DNA of 64,000 bases from Chthoniobacteraceae bacterium (GCA_028293625.1 JAQGOL010000007.1:1-64000), one strand, 5' to 3'; shown: positions 1 through 8,030, counted from the first letter of the stretch. Translations and numbers: made by a program. The notes: generated by a model from the letters alone, not told the origin.

Positions 1-559
1 GAAGGACTTTCCCTCGCCGATCAAGGCTTCAAGCACGCCCAGATATCCGCCACCGGACGGCCGCCTTACAACCCGGGTGATCTGCTGCGGCTCTATGTTT
101 ATGGTTACCTCAACCGCGTGCGTTCCAGCCGGCAGTTGGAGAAAGAGGCCGGGCGCAACCTTGAAGTCATTTGGCTGATGCGCAAGCTCAAGCCTGATTT
201 CAAAACCATCGCCGATTTCCGCAAGGACAACGGCGCCGCCATCAAGGGGGTGTGCCGGCAGTTTACCCTCCTTTGCCGCAAGCTCGATCTCTTTGGGGGC
301 GAACTGGTGGCAATCGATGGAAGTAAGTTTCAGGCCCAGAACTCCAAGGACCGCAACTTCAGCCAGAAGAAGCTCCGAGCTCTCCTTGAGAAGATCGACG
401 CGAGGGTTGAGAGTTACCTTGCCGAGCTGGCTGAGGCCGACAAAACCGAGGAGCCGCCTAAGGCTGACACTGCTGCGAAGAAGTCCGGCGCCCTCTCGCT
501 CAAGAAGAAGCTCGAAGCGCTAAAGGATCGGCAGGGTCTCTACAAGGAACTGCTCGCCG
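1..559 (+). pseudogene. IS1182-like transposase, N-terminal part (cut by left edge, truncated 3')
   Basis: Frame 1 is open from the first base; the gene starts outside the window. The protein has the N-terminal helical region of IS1182/IS4-like DDE transposases (RPPYNPGDLLRLYVYGY, then RLEK-type RSSRQLEKE) and the first catalytic Asp region (VAIDGSKF, codons near 308-331). A Lys-rich coiled insertion follows (about 355-540). Homology stops around base 555, where the reading enters sequence that is the antisense of a neighbouring gene, so the second and third catalytic residues are absent. The frame runs on to 696 only by chance. It cannot encode an active enzyme. Family assignment is from motif recognition. 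Confidence 0.75.
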
Positions 560-1203
560 GCGGTGCCTTTGTCATGCTCAACAATCAAAAACCGGCGCAG
601 GCCGGTTGCACGGAGTGTGTGTGCCGACTCCTTTCCGTCCTGCGTCAGGCCCGTTCGCGCGGTCATCGGACTTGGAACAATCAACGCCAGCTTTGACAAG
701 TCGCCGCGCAGCTCCTCACGTGACAACGTAGCAAAACGCGATTTGCTTTCACCAACGCACAGCAATGGATCGCCAGGAAAGAGAAGATCAAGGATCGCCT
801 CCGCATCGGCTGTGCTCTCTGGGCTCAATTCCTGCAGGACTGCAACAGTTGCACCCATCGTGGCAATTACAGCTTCCCTGCGGGCCGGATCGTATTCCGG
901 CCATACATAGCGAGATTGCCGCACGGCGTGTTGCTGACTCGAACCAACTTTCAAGAGGTCGCGGCCAGGACGAGCGCTTCGAGTAATAGCGCGCTCAATT
1001 TCATTTGGTTGGAGCGGTTCGCCTGCCGTCGCACTTGTAAGGATTTCCAGAATTTCCGCCGGCGTGCGATGCCCTTGAAGCATCAGCGCGGTTTTGTAAA
1101 TCCATAGATTCAAACCGTCCCCGCGGGCAGGTTGCTTGGCGATCTGGGCTTCAATACCCGGCGGCAGCGATCGCATCGCCCCGGCCTTATAGTGTATAGT
1201 CAA
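520..1203 (-). pseudogene. Primase-like island protein, 3'-truncated
   Basis: About 215 native residues are readable. The N-terminus (MRSLPPGIEAQIAKQPARGD; preferred start at 1176, alternative 1203) and the motifs LIVPSPMTARTG and RRFLIVEHDKGT match, from memory, a hypothetical protein common on verrucomicrobial integrative elements and related to primase/polymerase N-terminal regions. Family members continue roughly 100 residues past the DKGT motif. Here that part is lost at about base 555 and replaced by antisense transposase sequence, giving a foreign tail of about a dozen residues. It lies downstream of the helix-turn-helix gene and integrase on the same strand, as in a compact int-xis-rep module. 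Probably non-functional. Confidence 0.65.
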
Positions 1204-1231
1204 GGCTGTCCCCTCCGATCACAAACCGCGC

Positions 1232-1375
1232 TTAAAGCGACGGCTCTGCGATAGCTCTTGATTTCAACGGCTCCGCTGTTAGCTTCGTGCCGTCCCAACC
1301 TTCACTTCGGGCGGCTTTCAGCTTCACAACCTGGATGCCGCCCTTTTCTTTGGGCGGGTGGTCATGGGCCCGGTC
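1232..1375 (-). other. Coding-like 47-codon stretch after the HTH gene
   Basis: Directly after the TAA of the helix-turn-helix gene the same frame stays open for 47 codons to a second TAA at 1232-1234. Its composition looks coding (for example KEKGGIQVVKLKAARSEGWD). There is no ATG; a GTG within VVKLK could serve as a start. It is either a small separate gene or the lost C-terminus of the upstream protein after a nonsense change. No family recognised. Confidence 0.3.
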
Positions 1376-1618
1376 TTATGCGGAGACTTCCCGGACGGTC
1401 AGCTTCTTGATTGCCGCTTCAACTGCTGTCGGTGAATATCGGAGCGTGCGGTGTCCCAATCGACACACAGGAAGGAGTTTGCGCCGAGTTAAGTCAGCGA
1501 GGACGCGCCGGCCGATATTCAGCCGCGCGCAGAGTTGGTCAGGGTCTAGTAAATCGAGATCGGCCATAGAGTGCTTTGGGTTACTTGTCGGCACTATAGC
1601 AGGCTCATTTTTACCCAT
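1376..1618 (-). CDS. Small helix-turn-helix DNA-binding protein (excisionase/AlpA-like)
   Basis: A protein of 80 residues, or 63 if the second Met (MADLDLLDP, start near 1567) is used. The pattern DPDQLCARLNIGRRVLADLTRRKLLPVCRLG, a helix-turn-helix followed by a wing ending in RTLRYSPTAVEAAI, is that of MerR-like/AlpA excisionase proteins. These bind element DNA and either direct excision or regulate the integrase. The gene lies between the broken integrase and the truncated primase-like gene on the same strand, which fits an element-encoded regulator or Xis. Two imperfect 22-bp direct repeats lie 45-100 bases upstream and could be its binding sites. Confidence 0.6.
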   Translation of the reverse strand: MGKNEPAIVPTSNPKHSMADLDLLDPDQLCARLNIGRRVLADLTRRKLLPVCRLGHRTLRYSPTAVEAAIKKLTVREVSA

Positions 1619-1660
1619 TCTTACCAGAGTTTGCAGACAATGGACCTCCTGCCCTTTAAG

Positions 1661-1715
1661 TTGCCTTAACTGTGCAGCAACCTAACATTGAACTTGCCTT
1701 AACTATGCAGTAACC
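1661..1715. repeat. Pair of imperfect 22-bp direct repeats
   Basis: TTGCCTTAACTGTGCAGCAA followed by CC (1661-1682) recurs as 1694-1715 with two substitutions, a spacing of 33 bases (about three helical turns). A partial third copy (TGCATTAACCC) follows. The pair sits just upstream of the helix-turn-helix gene start, inside the integrase-to-HTH gap. It may be an operator or an Xis/Int arm-type site; the function is inferred from position only. The rest of the gap 1716-1926 is AT-rich and shows no gene. Confidence 0.6.
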
Positions 1716-1926
1716 CTGCATTAACCCGCCTCAAAATAATCTGAAATTTTTCTTTTTTGCGTTTCCCCTGCGGTGTCCGGCGTTTGTATTCACCTGAACG
1801 CCATAATATTACGAATGCACTATTGAAACTCGCCTCACTCGAATTGAAGTGACGTGGCAAAAATGGTTGCAGCGGCGTTTTCTTCGTAAGTGCTTTAAGA
1901 ACAACGCAATAACTCGCGTTTGGCTT

Positions 1927-3129
1927 TCATCCGGCCGCCTCAATTGATACGACCTTGCTCGCTTCCGATTTTGGAGCAATCGCCCAGAACTTTGCCGCAT
2001 CCGCCTTCTTTACGGCCCGGTGATAGTGCATGTGAAGCACCTCCAAGCCGCCGACGTGGCCCATATACAGGGCGAGTTTCGTCAGGTCATTGTGCTCGGC
2101 CAGCCAATAGGAGGCATAGCTATGCCGGGCAGCGTTCTGCTGCCATCTCACTTTGGCTTGCTTGAATAATTCGCGCAGATGTCGGCGCAGCGTGTTGTAA
2201 GTTCGGAAAGGCAGGACAAAACCGTTTCCGATGCCGTGCTTTGAAATGTAATGCTCCAGCCACGCGCGCAGCGTTGGAGTGATAGGAACAGATCGGCGAC
2301 GCTCGCGCTTTGTGATGCTGGCGGGCAGATCAATGCTTCCTTCAATGAGATCCACGTGCTTCCAGTCCAGCTGCATCAATTCGTAAACACGAACGCCGGC
2401 GAACAGTCCAATGGCGACAAATGGAAGAAGCTGCGGGTCGTGCATGTCGGCCGCCTTCAGCATGGCTGTTGCCTCATTTACAGAATAAATTTCCCTCTCC
2501 GCAATTTTCACCCGCACGAAATCAAGCCGCGCAACAGGATTTTCTGTGCACCATCCTTTTTAAACGGCGTAAGCGAAGATCGCCCGGATCTCGCGAAGCA
2601 AAGAGTTTCGGTAAGTGTCTGCCGTTTTTAAGAGCAGCTTCTCGATTTCCTCCGCCGTGATGTCTCCCACCATGACTTCATGCAGCGGCTTCAAACGCGT
2701 CTGCGTGCGAGTCAGGGAACTGATATACTTTTCGCTTCGGCGCTTGGAGGCGAGAAATGCGGTAATCACTTCCAGCAACGGCCGCGACTCCCGCCGGCGC
2801 CGCTCGCTTGCCAGATAGCGCTTCACGACCTGAAGGAGTCCAATGTCTTCACCCGCATCTTCAAGAAGACGAATTGCTGCTTTGGCTTGCTCCGCCTCGG
2901 TTGGTTTAAGGAGTTGTGCCGAAAGGCCGTAATTTTCTATTTGCACGCCCAAGGCGCGCACGAACCCCTCTGCTTCAGCCTGCGTCTCGAAATACCGACG
3001 CTGCCGAACACCAGTTCCGGAGTGCTTGGCGGGAATATTGACCCCCACCCTTTTGCCGTGTGCTTGATCTCGTAATTCGCAACGCGAGCCATTCCCCATT
3101 GGTGCCCGAACTGCCTTAATCATCAACAA
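1927..3129 (-). pseudogene. Tyrosine recombinase (phage-type integrase) with one in-frame TAA
   Basis: The frame is open from 3129 to 2563, hits TAA at 2560-2562, and continues in the same frame to the natural stop at 1927. The codons around the stop read GTT TAA AAA GGA TGG, where relatives have an aromatic-Ala-Val-Lys-Lys-Gly-Trp turn, so one AAA-to-TAA change explains it. Together the two parts give a full-length protein of about 400 residues: an N-terminal arm/core-binding region (SAM-like, to about 189), then the catalytic domain. The catalytic domain has box I Arg (AGVRVYEL), box II ARHSYASYW (Asn in place of the first His of HxxR), MGH, and the tyrosine region HMHYHRAV. It lies 70 bp from a partial tRNA-Thr, the usual arrangement for such elements. 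A 203-residue C-terminal fragment could be made from an internal start but would lack the DNA-binding arm. Confidence 0.8.
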
Positions 3130-3198
3130 CTATTGCAAACAATAGGGCTTCACAATCAAGCACCAGCAAGGAGAACAGCTTTTTGCCCCGCTTTGCCC

Positions 3199-3247
3199 GC
3201 TGATTTGTAATCAGCAGGTCGTCGGTTCGAACCCGTCTGCCGGCTCC
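3199..3247 (+). other. 3' half of tRNA-Thr(UGU); presumptive att site at element border
   Basis: The sequence folds as the right half of a tRNA. It has an anticodon stem GCTGA/TCAGC (3199-3203, 3211-3215) with 7-base loop TTTGTAA (anticodon TGT), variable bases AGGTC, a T arm GTCGG-TTCGAAC-CCGTC (one T:T mismatch), and the 3' acceptor strand TGCCGGC plus discriminator T. Bases to the left do not form a D arm or 5' acceptor strand, so this is not a complete tRNA gene. Element integration leaves such a duplicated 3' half at one end. With the integrase immediately left, the element is to the left and the chromosome to the right. Confidence 0.75.
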
Positions 3248-3253
3248 CTCTGT

Positions 3254-3276
3254 AACTCTTTATGGAATAAAGAGTT
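3254..3276. terminator. 10-bp hairpin just after the tRNA half
   Basis: AACTCTTTAT and ATAAAGAGTT form a perfect 10-bp stem with a 3-base loop. It lies 7 bases past the tRNA 3' end, where a tRNA terminator would sit, but there is no T-run after it. It may be the original tRNA-Thr terminator left on the chromosomal side. Confidence 0.4.
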
Positions 3277-3431
3277 GCGCAGGAGGTTAAACTCCGAATT
3301 GTCCGTGCCCTTCTTTTTGCTTGGACACTTCTTGGCCATTTTCGAGCTCTATGAATCGATCAGGTCACCCTGACATCTCAAAAATCCAAGACTCTACGTA
3401 TCTGATAGGCCGCAAGCTTTTCGAGCCGCAT

Positions 3432-3671
3432 TTAGTTAAAGTGCTCCAACCCAGGGCGGCAATGCCTCGGCGAGGTTGGCCCGTTCCTCCAGCGAGACAG
3501 GGACCAGGAGGAAGTCCAAGTCATTCCAAGTTGGCCTCCGACGACAACGGCATTTTGGTCGGTGCCGAGAGTAGAAAGCGGCTGGTGAACAAAAGTAAAA
3601 ATGAGTGTGCCTGCCCTGGAACCGCAAACAAGAGCGAGACTAAATGCGAGGACGAGGATGTTTCGATTCAT
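3432..3671 (-). pseudogene. Small secreted protein, apparently frameshifted
   Basis: The protein starts with a good signal peptide (MNRNILVLAFSLALVCGSRA, then G-T). From about base 3535 the better-looking coding text moves to another frame on the same strand, reading NDLDFLLVPVSLEERANLAE and ending at a stop near 3436. A single indel near 3525-3540 would join a signal peptide to this acidic C-terminus, giving a protein of about 75 residues. No family is recognised. The opposite-strand frame over 3321-3755 has no signal or motif and was left out. Bases 3277-3431 hold nothing recognisable. Confidence 0.35.
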
Positions 3672-3799
3672 AGGGTGTGCGAAGTCGCCATTAAGGCAGA
3701 ACTGCCGATTACCCGGTGGTGTGGGGGACCGGAGGTTTCAGGCGCTGAAAAGTAGCCACTTATCTTTCCAATGGGATGGAAAAACGCCACGCTTCGCCA

Positions 3800-5092
3800 A
3801 TGAAACCACTCCCTGCTTTGCTCTCTCTCGCCGCGTTTTTGGCCATGATCCCGCGCGCCGGTGCGGCGGAGCCGGCCTGGAAGATCGGGGAACCCGTGGT
3901 GAGTTACTGGGCGGGTCCGGGGTTTCCGGGCGGAGTGGCTCTGAATGACACGGAGGCGGTTCGCCTGGTGGAAGGGGGCTGGAATTTGGTCTGGGCCAGC
4001 GAGAAGGAACTGGCGGTGGCCGAGCGGCATAATCTCCGGGCGCTCCTCACCGATCCGCTGCTTGATCCTTCCTCCCTGGATGACCCGAAGCGCCGCGAAG
4101 CCCTCAGCGCGCTGGTGGACCGCGTGAAGGGGCAAAAAGCGCTGTATGCCTATCATCTGGTTGATGAACCCGCGGCGGGCGCATTTCCGGCCATTGCCAG
4201 GCTCGTGGAGTTCCTGCGCGAGCGGGATCCGGCGCACCTGGCCTACATCAATGTGCTGCCGATCTATGCTAACAACGAGCAATTCGGCGTGCCCGGACCC
4301 ATCGTGGAGGCTTATGCGGAGCACCTGCGGCTCTACATGCAGACTGTGAAGCCGGGACTCCTGAGCTACGACCACTATCAACTCAGGCAGACATGCGATG
4401 GGCAGGAATATTTCCCCAACCTCGCGATGATCCGCACAGCCGCGCAGGCCTCCGGCGTGCCCTTTATGAATATCGTGCAGGCGTGCAACTGGGTTCCCGG
4501 GAGCGCCGCCTCCCCGCTCAGCCCCCGCATTCCCACGCCCGACGAGTTGCGCTATCTCGCCTACACCACCCTCGCCTACGGGGCCCAGGCCATTTCTTAT
4601 TACGTGTATGGTTACCCTGGACACGAGGGCGCCATGATGCGCTACGAGGGTGCTAAGGGAACACCGACGCCGCTTTACGAGAGGGCGAAATCATTGAACC
4701 GCGAATTCATCGCCATCGCCCAGGAACTTCAGCCGCTCCAATCAACGGGCGTCTTCCACGCCGGCATGCTCCCCCCGCCCACTGCGGAATTGCCCGCCGA
4801 CAGCACCGTGACCTTCGATCCCCCGATCGCGAAAATCCCCTATCACCCCGGCGACCGCGTACTCGGCTTTCTCCTTGGCCAATTCGCGAAACCCGGCGCC
4901 TCCCAGGCCACCCATTATGTCGTGGTCAATCTTGACTATAAAACCGAGTCCACCGTTGGTCTGAAGGGCCCGGGAACCTGGGAGATCTTCGATCCCGCGA
5001 CTCGTCAGTGGGGTTCCTCGACGCCCGCTCGCGTGGAGCTGAAATTGCCGGGAGGCAGCGGGAAACTCGTGCGCTTGGTGGCACCGAAGTAG
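3800..5092 (+). CDS. Secreted TIM-barrel glycoside-hydrolase-like protein
   Basis: A protein of 430 residues from the Met that begins a clear signal peptide (MKPLPALLSLAAFLAMIPRA, cleavage after GAA); an in-frame Met 8 codons earlier is less likely. The body resembles the catalytic barrel of GH42-like or related glycosidases seen in PVC bacteria. GGWNLVWA lies on an early strand. YAYHLVDEPAAG carries a Glu (residue 123) at the place of a barrel acid/base. LSYDHYQL and ISYYVYGYPG follow on later strands. A C-terminal beta domain (residues about 340-430, HYVVVNLDYK) follows. It would act in the periplasm or outside on a glycan; the substrate is unknown. It stands alone, with oppositely oriented fragments downstream. 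Assignment is by fold-like motifs, not by a recognised family signature. Confidence 0.65.
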   Translation: MKPLPALLSLAAFLAMIPRAGAAEPAWKIGEPVVSYWAGPGFPGGVALNDTEAVRLVEGGWNLVWASEKELAVAERHNLRALLTDPLLDPSSLDDPKRREALSALVDRVKGQKALYAYHLVDEPAAGAFPAIARLVEFLRERDPAHLAYINVLPIYANNEQFGVPGPIVEAYAEHLRLYMQTVKPGLLSYDHYQLRQTCDGQEYFPNLAMIRTAAQASGVPFMNIVQACNWVPGSAASPLSPRIPTPDELRYLAYTTLAYGAQAISYYVYGYPGHEGAMMRYEGAKGTPTPLYERAKSLNREFIAIAQELQPLQSTGVFHAGMLPPPTAELPADSTVTFDPPIAKIPYHPGDRVLGFLLGQFAKPGASQATHYVVVNLDYKTESTVGLKGPGTWEIFDPATRQWGSSTPARVELKLPGGSGKLVRLVAPK

Positions 5093-5101
5093 CCTGCGGC
5101 A

Positions 5102-5341
5102 TCAAAGCGGTTGGCGTTTGAACAGATCCAGCGGTCTGGAGGGCGATGCTTCGTCATCGCCTCGTGACCACAAGGCCATGCGCCGCCAGTTGTCGAGGAG
5201 GAGTTCCTTGGTGGACAGCGGGAGGACATCGAGACGCTTTCCGACAAAGACAATTAGGTCCCGCTCCGCATTAACTTTTTCTTCGGCGTGCGAGCGTTGC
5301 AGCGCCCAAAAAAACTTCATTCGTTGCCACGTCGGTTTCAT
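5102..5341 (-). CDS. Hypothetical 79-residue protein
   Basis: A short charged protein (WALQRSHAEEKVNAERDLIV, then FVGKRLDVLPLSTKELLLDN). It starts at an ATG that overlaps the stop (ATGA) of the broken frame upstream. Composition and lack of stops look coding but no family is recognised. It could be a separate small gene, or the C-terminal part of the same decayed gene after a frameshift. Confidence 0.3.
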   Translation of the reverse strand: MKPTWQRMKFFWALQRSHAEEKVNAERDLIVFVGKRLDVLPLSTKELLLDNWRRMALWSRGDDEASPSRPLDLFKRQPL

Positions 5342-5676
5342 CGTTTGGCGAAGTCGTAATGTGCTCGAGACCGGCTTCGATCATAAATGATGTTGTAGCC
5401 GCCGCCATTGCTCCAGCTCTTGTTGCAAACCGCCTTGGGGACAGGCAAATAATGAATCGCAAACGGCCTACTGCTACCCCAAAGCGATTCGGTCTACTCC
5501 CTGATGGCAGGCATATCCGCAAGACGGATCAGCTCTTCAGCTACGGCTGACCGTCCGGCGAGATGAGCAGATACTGCTTCGGCCAAGAAATCAGCAGCGG
5601 CAGCGATTTCAGGTATCGGAAGGCAGGTGCGCAAGATCATGCTGGGAGCGGCAATACTTTTGTCCATTGGTTGCAA
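5338..5676 (-). pseudogene. Fragment of an HNH-endonuclease-associated protein, with in-frame TAG
   Basis: The frame from 5676 carries RTCLPIPEIAAAADFLAEAV, then RSAVAEELIRLADMPAIRE. I recall this N-terminal signature (CLPIPEI...LIRxADMPAIREWTxSLWG) from a family of HNH-type proteins. At 5494-5496 a TAG stands where the family has Trp (TGG to TAG), and the same frame then continues TESLWGSSRPFAIHYLPVP before a second stop at 5338. The HNH part itself is not seen. Best read as a decayed 5' fragment; the family name is from memory and unverified. Confidence 0.4.
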
Positions 5677-6002
5677 GAGTTCAGCGCAACAGTCCGCTTG
5701 AAGCTATCTATTCAGGTCGCACTACTGAACCTCAACAACAACGCGCACAATAGACCTCGATCGGAACCGTAACTTGAAATGCTCCAGGACGGCTGCTTTT
5801 GAAAACGCCAGCGACGCGCGCACCGAAATCTTCGAATATATCGAGGGCTACTACAACATCGATCGCTAACATTCTTCCATCGGATATAAAACCAGAGCCA
5901 GTTCGAAGCCCGGATTCGCGCAGCACAATAACGCACAAATGGTCCAGAAATCCGTTGCACCTCGCCACTCCCAAAGCAGAATGGCGCACAGAAAACAGAC
6001 CT

Positions 6003-6386
6003 ATGAACAAACTCATCACAATTCTCGTCGCATTCGCCTTCGCGAGCACCGCCATGGCGGCCAGCTACTCCACCAAGGCAACCATGACACGAGAAGAACA
6101 CAGCGCCAGATACGCCGTTGCTGTTCGGGTCTCGAAGTTGGTTGAGCGAGACGGCAAAGTCATGGAGCACGTCATTTGCCTGCCACATATTATCTGCTCA
6201 CCCGGCGTGCCAGCATTTATTTCCTCGGGACAGGCTGTAAATCCCTACACGGGGAAGGAGAGTGTAAGGATCGATATTTCGTGGCCGAAGACGGTCAGGC
6301 CAGACTTTGCCGTTTGCACGGTTGCCATCAAACTTGGCGACACAATCGTCTCGAAGACCAAAACGAAAATGGCGGTAGAAGAGTAG
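6003..6386 (+). CDS. Small secreted protein of unknown function
   Basis: A protein of 127 residues starting at MNKLITILVAFAFASTAMAA, a textbook signal peptide. The open frame extends 68 codons further upstream but that part is Arg/Ser/Thr-rich and non-coding in character, so the start at 6003 is chosen. The mature part is about 105 residues with two Cys (HVICLPHIICSPG) and a later Cys (FAVCTVAIKLGDTIV) and looks beta-rich. No domain recognised. It is monocistronic and flanked by gene fragments. Bases 5677-6002 upstream show no gene I can support. Confidence 0.6.
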   Translation: MNKLITILVAFAFASTAMAASYSTKATMTREEHSARYAVAVRVSKLVERDGKVMEHVICLPHIICSPGVPAFISSGQAVNPYTGKESVRIDISWPKTVRPDFAVCTVAIKLGDTIVSKTKTKMAVEE

Positions 6387-6485
6387 TGATGTGGCGGGCG
6401 CTGACATGCAGCATGCCGGCTTTCGTGGGCCGCTTGCAAAAGCCGATGCTGCCCATCGGCTGCATCGCTCTCAATTTAACATGCG

Positions 6486-6851
6486 GTGATGGAAATGGAT
6501 TCGGGAACCCTCTTATTCGATCGAGTGATCAGCTCAATCTTTGAATCTGCACAGGAGAACACTCTTGAAAACCAGGATCTCGCCACTCTTCGCGACACGC
6601 TGCTGCCGAAGCTCCTGAGTGGAGAGGTATCGGCGGTGAAGCCGGCCTTGGCACGCCCGCAGCCTGAAAGCCCCTCAATGTCCAAGATCCTCGAATCGCA
6701 CTTTGAAACCGTGATGCCAGCCTTGCTGGCGAAGACCAGCTCCCCCTGTCTGGACGGCAACTCCTTCGCGCCCACCGCATCTAAGGAATGGGAGAACTAT
6801 TACGCGAATGTGCCTGCCGGCCGCCGGCGCGCTGCGACTCGGCGGTATTAA
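6486..6851 (+). pseudogene. hsdS: Orphan C-terminal tail of a type I restriction specificity subunit (HsdS)
   Basis: The start of the frame, FDRVISSIFESAQEN followed by TLRDTLLPKLLSGEVSA, is the characteristic C-terminal end of HsdS subunits: the last conserved helix after the second target-recognition domain, ending in TLLPKLLSGE. Nothing upstream encodes the recognition domains, and no hsdM or hsdR is nearby. After about residue 50 the frame runs on for 70 residues of unfamiliar sequence rather than stopping where HsdS normally ends. It is a relic of a lost restriction-modification system. Confidence 0.6.
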
Positions 6852-6996
6852 TCCCGCGTTGCCGCCGGGGGAAACCGCCTTGGGAGAGGCAATTAGTGAA
6901 TTTTCCGCAAAGCTTCAATGGGCTTCGAATTTTAACATCAAGGATGTCGGTTACCGAACTATGAGTTCTGCCACTCGACAGGCGAAGCAATGCTTA

Positions 6997-7479
6997 TTAA
7001 ACCGATGAAACTGGTAAGCTCCCCGGGCTGGCAGCCGAGTCGATATTTCGGAGCCTTTTCCAGTTATAAATCAGAGGTATTTGGATAAGTGTCCCAGCCA
7101 GAAAACAGAATATAATATCGGCAACGAATGTCGGGTGCATTCTCGTGTTCAGCTGATTGTTATAGGCCGCAGCTGCCAGCGTGATCCCAATGACGAAGTG
7201 AAAAGGCCCCAGAAGATAAATCAAGGAGGCAAACGTCTTCGGTCGCACGCATGCGAGGATGGAAGCGATTCCGATACATCCGAAGACCGAGGATGCCATT
7301 CTAAGCCAGTAATCGAACATAGGCCGGTAAGCTATTATCCCTGCGCCCATTCCGTACAGTTCATCTGCCGCCACCTTCCATGAAGCAAACGTAAAGTAGA
7401 ACGAGATCCCCCATCCGATGGCGCTGACCAGCAAACCAAGTTGGAGCGTATTGAGCCATCCGCGTGTAGTTGGTATCAT
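6997..7479 (-). CDS. Four-helix inner-membrane protein of unknown function
   Basis: A protein of 160 residues with about four hydrophobic segments: near 14-34 (LGLLVSAIGWGISFYFTFAS), 58-80 (MASSVFGCIGIASILAC), 85-106 (LIYLLGPFHFVIGITLAAAA) and 118-138 (FVADIIFCFLAGTLIQIPLI). A short Ser/Pro tail follows. The topology suggests a small integral membrane protein. No family recognised and no operon partner is visible. Confidence 0.6.
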   Translation of the reverse strand: MIPTTRGWLNTLQLGLLVSAIGWGISFYFTFASWKVAADELYGMGAGIIAYRPMFDYWLRMASSVFGCIGIASILACVRPKTFASLIYLLGPFHFVIGITLAAAAYNNQLNTRMHPTFVADIIFCFLAGTLIQIPLIYNWKRLRNIDSAASPGSLPVSSV

Positions 7480-7875
7480 TTATAGGTAATTGTTGTATAG
7501 AAACATGCTTTTGGCGAATGCCGTTTTGCCGCGCTTTAACGGATTTATTTTTAGTCAAACGTTTCAAAATCCAGCAAGGGCAGCTGTCGCGCCCGACGTG
7601 GTCGGATAATCGCTTCTTCGAGGCGCGCGTCTGAGGAAGGGTCCTGTCCATCCGCGAGCTGACGCGTCTTCTTGAACTGGCAAGGAATCCGCTTTCGACA
7701 ATTTCCTCTGATATTGAGCTGATAAAATGCCGCTGCATATCCAAGCTGCTATTGCCCGCCATTCTTCTTCCCGATTTTGGCGGTTCCGTTTTCTCAGGAG
7801 TTGATCCGTGGAGAGAGGAGAGCCGCCTTGGAAGAAATGATTCCGCAGCGGCTCGGTTCCCTGTTATCACGCGCA

Positions 7876-8030
7876 AATTCCCTTGCACAGACGGTGAACT
7901 CCTTGTTCTGAGCAGCAAATTCGCTGTCGATGCCCGCGAACTCCTTGTCATTGCCGGCAAACTCCACGACAGCGCGCACGGGTTGGCTGTAAGCCGGCAA
8001 AGATTCCCCGGCGGCAGGGGCAATCTGCCA
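7876..8030. repeat. Degenerate 21-bp tandem repeat, 5-8 units
   Basis: An AACTC/AATTC core recurs exactly every 21 bases at 7876, 7897, 7918, 7939 and 7960; weaker copies fall at the same phase at 7981, 8002 and 8023. A typical unit is AACTCCTTGTCATTGCCGGC plus A. On the minus strand the units read as a degenerate heptapeptide (EFAGNDK, EFAGIDS, EFAAQNK, EFTVCAR, EFARDNR). The repeat lies inside 7480-8177, where no convincing gene is seen on either strand; open frames there are best explained by the 21-bp (multiple of three) period. Confidence 0.7.

Noticed and set aside
3181-3250. Complete tRNA gene
   Set aside because: No D arm or 5' acceptor strand can be formed from bases left of the anticodon stem.
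3668-4624. 318-codon open frame antisense to the glycosidase-like gene
   Set aside because: It is a mirror frame of a GC-rich gene that has a signal peptide and fold-like motifs on the plus strand.
5732-6055. 107-codon minus frame
   Set aside because: Overlaps the signal-peptide-bearing gene at 6003 on the other strand and has no recognised domain.
7876-8030. CRISPR-like array
   Set aside because: Units are contiguous 21-mers without spacers and are degenerate; no cas genes are present.
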